From NCBI GenBank assembly GCA_015222115.1, contig JADFUO010000449.1:1-5552 (forward strand): DNA of 5,552 nucleotides, given 5' to 3'. The first letter of the stretch is position 1. Each line of letters opens with the position of its first letter. The position numbers and the translations under genes are program-made. The stretch comes from Bacteroidota bacterium (GTDB lineage Bacteria > Bacteroidota > Bacteroidia > Bacteroidales > JADFUO01). This document shows positions 4,824 to 5,552 of the stretch, in pieces. The notes below the pieces were generated by a model, which made no database searches, had not been told where the DNA came from, and worked only from the letters and a program-made list of their open reading frames with translations.

Positions 4824-5552
4824 ATGTTACAATTCATTCTAAAACGGCTATTCTATGGCTTCCTTGTTTTGTTAGGAGTAATTACGGTTGTTTTCCTGCT
4901 TTTTAATGTTTTACCAGGCGACCCTGCCAGAATGATGCTTGGACAAAGAGCAGACATAACTTCAGTTGAAGCAATCAATAAGGACCTTGGACTTGATAAA
5001 CCGCTAACAACACAATATCTGAGTTTCCTGAATGACCTTTCCCCGGTATCTGTTCATAATAAATCCGATAAAGAAAATTACTGGTATCTCGACAGTACAA
5101 AATATTCATACGTAAAGCTGATTTCATTATCAAAAAATAAAGTTATTGTTTTAAAAAAACCTTACCTCCGGCGTTCCTATCAAAGTAAAAGAAAAGTTTC
5201 TGAGATACTTTCCGAAGCATTCCCTAAAACAATTTTATTAGCAATGGTATCAATAATTTTTGCAATGGTTTTTGGCGTGATTATCGGAATTATCTGTGCA
5301 ATAAAAAAGAATAAAATAATAGATAAGGTTGCTCTGGTTTTTTCGGTTTTAGGAATGTCATTACCTTCATTTTTTGCTGCCATCCTTAATGCATGGATAT
5401 TTGCTTTTGTACTTGCTGAATTTACCGGATTGAATATGTTTGGAAGCTTATACTCTGTTGATGATTTCGGTGAGGGTGAACATTTGGATTTAAAAAACCT
5501 GATACTGCCGGCAATTACACTGGGTATCCGTCCTTTGGCTATTATAGTGGAA
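4824..5552 (+). CDS. ABC transporter permease, DppB/OppB-like (3' end outside window)
   Basis: The ATG at 4824 opens a frame that runs to the window end (243 codons seen). The start is a typical binding-protein-dependent permease: LKRLFYGFLVLLGVITVVFLLFNVLPGDPAR, with TM1 at about 9-29 and the GDPAR motif at 32-36, then LGLDKPLTTQYLSFL at 55-69. TM2 (about 136-160) and TM3 (about 169-198) follow, then LILPAITLGIRPLAII at 226-241, which in this family leads to the next helix and the EAA loop that contacts the ATPase; that loop is beyond the window. Between residues 70 and about 120 there is a polar, periplasm-facing stretch (NYWYLD, KKPYLRRSYQSKRK) longer than in Escherichia coli DppB; I recall this as usual in Bacteroidota versions. 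The substrate cannot be told (peptides and nickel are possibilities for the family), so no symbol is given. No clear promoter is visible upstream. Confidence 0.9.
   Translation, partial: MLQFILKRLFYGFLVLLGVITVVFLLFNVLPGDPARMMLGQRADITSVEAINKDLGLDKPLTTQYLSFLNDLSPVSVHNKSDKENYWYLDSTKYSYVKLISLSKNKVIVLKKPYLRRSYQSKRKVSEILSEAFPKTILLAMVSIIFAMVFGVIIGIICAIKKNKIIDKVALVFSVLGMSLPSFFAAILNAWIFAFVLAEFTGLNMFGSLYSVDDFGEGEHLDLKNLILPAITLGIRPLAIIVE

Noticed and set aside
5180..5383. Minus-strand open frame of 67 codons, hydrophobic
   Set aside because: It is opposite the permease membrane helices, and its hydrophobicity follows from the complementary codons.

Overview
The window reads as ordinary chromosome of an AT-rich member of the Bacteroidota (Bacteroidetes). 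The main reasons are the gene set (a folP-cdaA pair, divergent from a duplicated-domain DUF1599 gene and a BT_3928-type DoxX protein), the lack of clear Shine-Dalgarno sequences, promoter-like TAnnTTT(G/A) boxes, and spacers holding repeat families and a four-helix-bundle gene remnant of the kind common in environmental Bacteroidota. This assignment comes from family recognition, not from a search.

Layout. Positions 1-864 (+) hold the 3' half of a fused glutamate formimidoyltransferase/formiminotetrahydrofolate cyclodeaminase (ftcD). It converges on cdaA (889-1674, -), a membrane diadenylate cyclase, and the two share a hairpin terminator that contains both stop codons. Upstream of cdaA on the same strand is folP (1746-2570, -), dihydropteroate synthase. 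A short divergent promoter region separates folP from a tandem DUF1599 protein (2660-3229, +). Next come a palindromic intergenic repeat that also supplies the end of the DUF1599 gene (3207-3293), a further hairpin, and a DoxX-type membrane protein with a thioredoxin-like C-terminal domain (3380-4486, +). The 337-base gap at 4487-4823 holds two inverted arrays of 7-base units flanking a deleted, frameshifted four-helix-bundle gene. The window ends inside a DppB/OppB-like ABC transporter permease (4824 onward, +).

Two of the known functions concern folate: FolP makes dihydropteroate, and FtcD returns one-carbon units from histidine breakdown to tetrahydrofolate. CdaA makes the second messenger c-di-AMP. 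The DUF1599 and DoxX proteins have no established function.

The most unusual region is 4489-4763. It looks like a small repeat-bounded genetic unit: inverted heptamer arrays able to form a 25-position stem, enclosing an Avd/S23-like four-helix-bundle gene that has lost its middle. It lies where, from memory, related genomes often carry tpiA after the DoxX gene. I see no intact novel system such as a CRISPR, retron or defence island.
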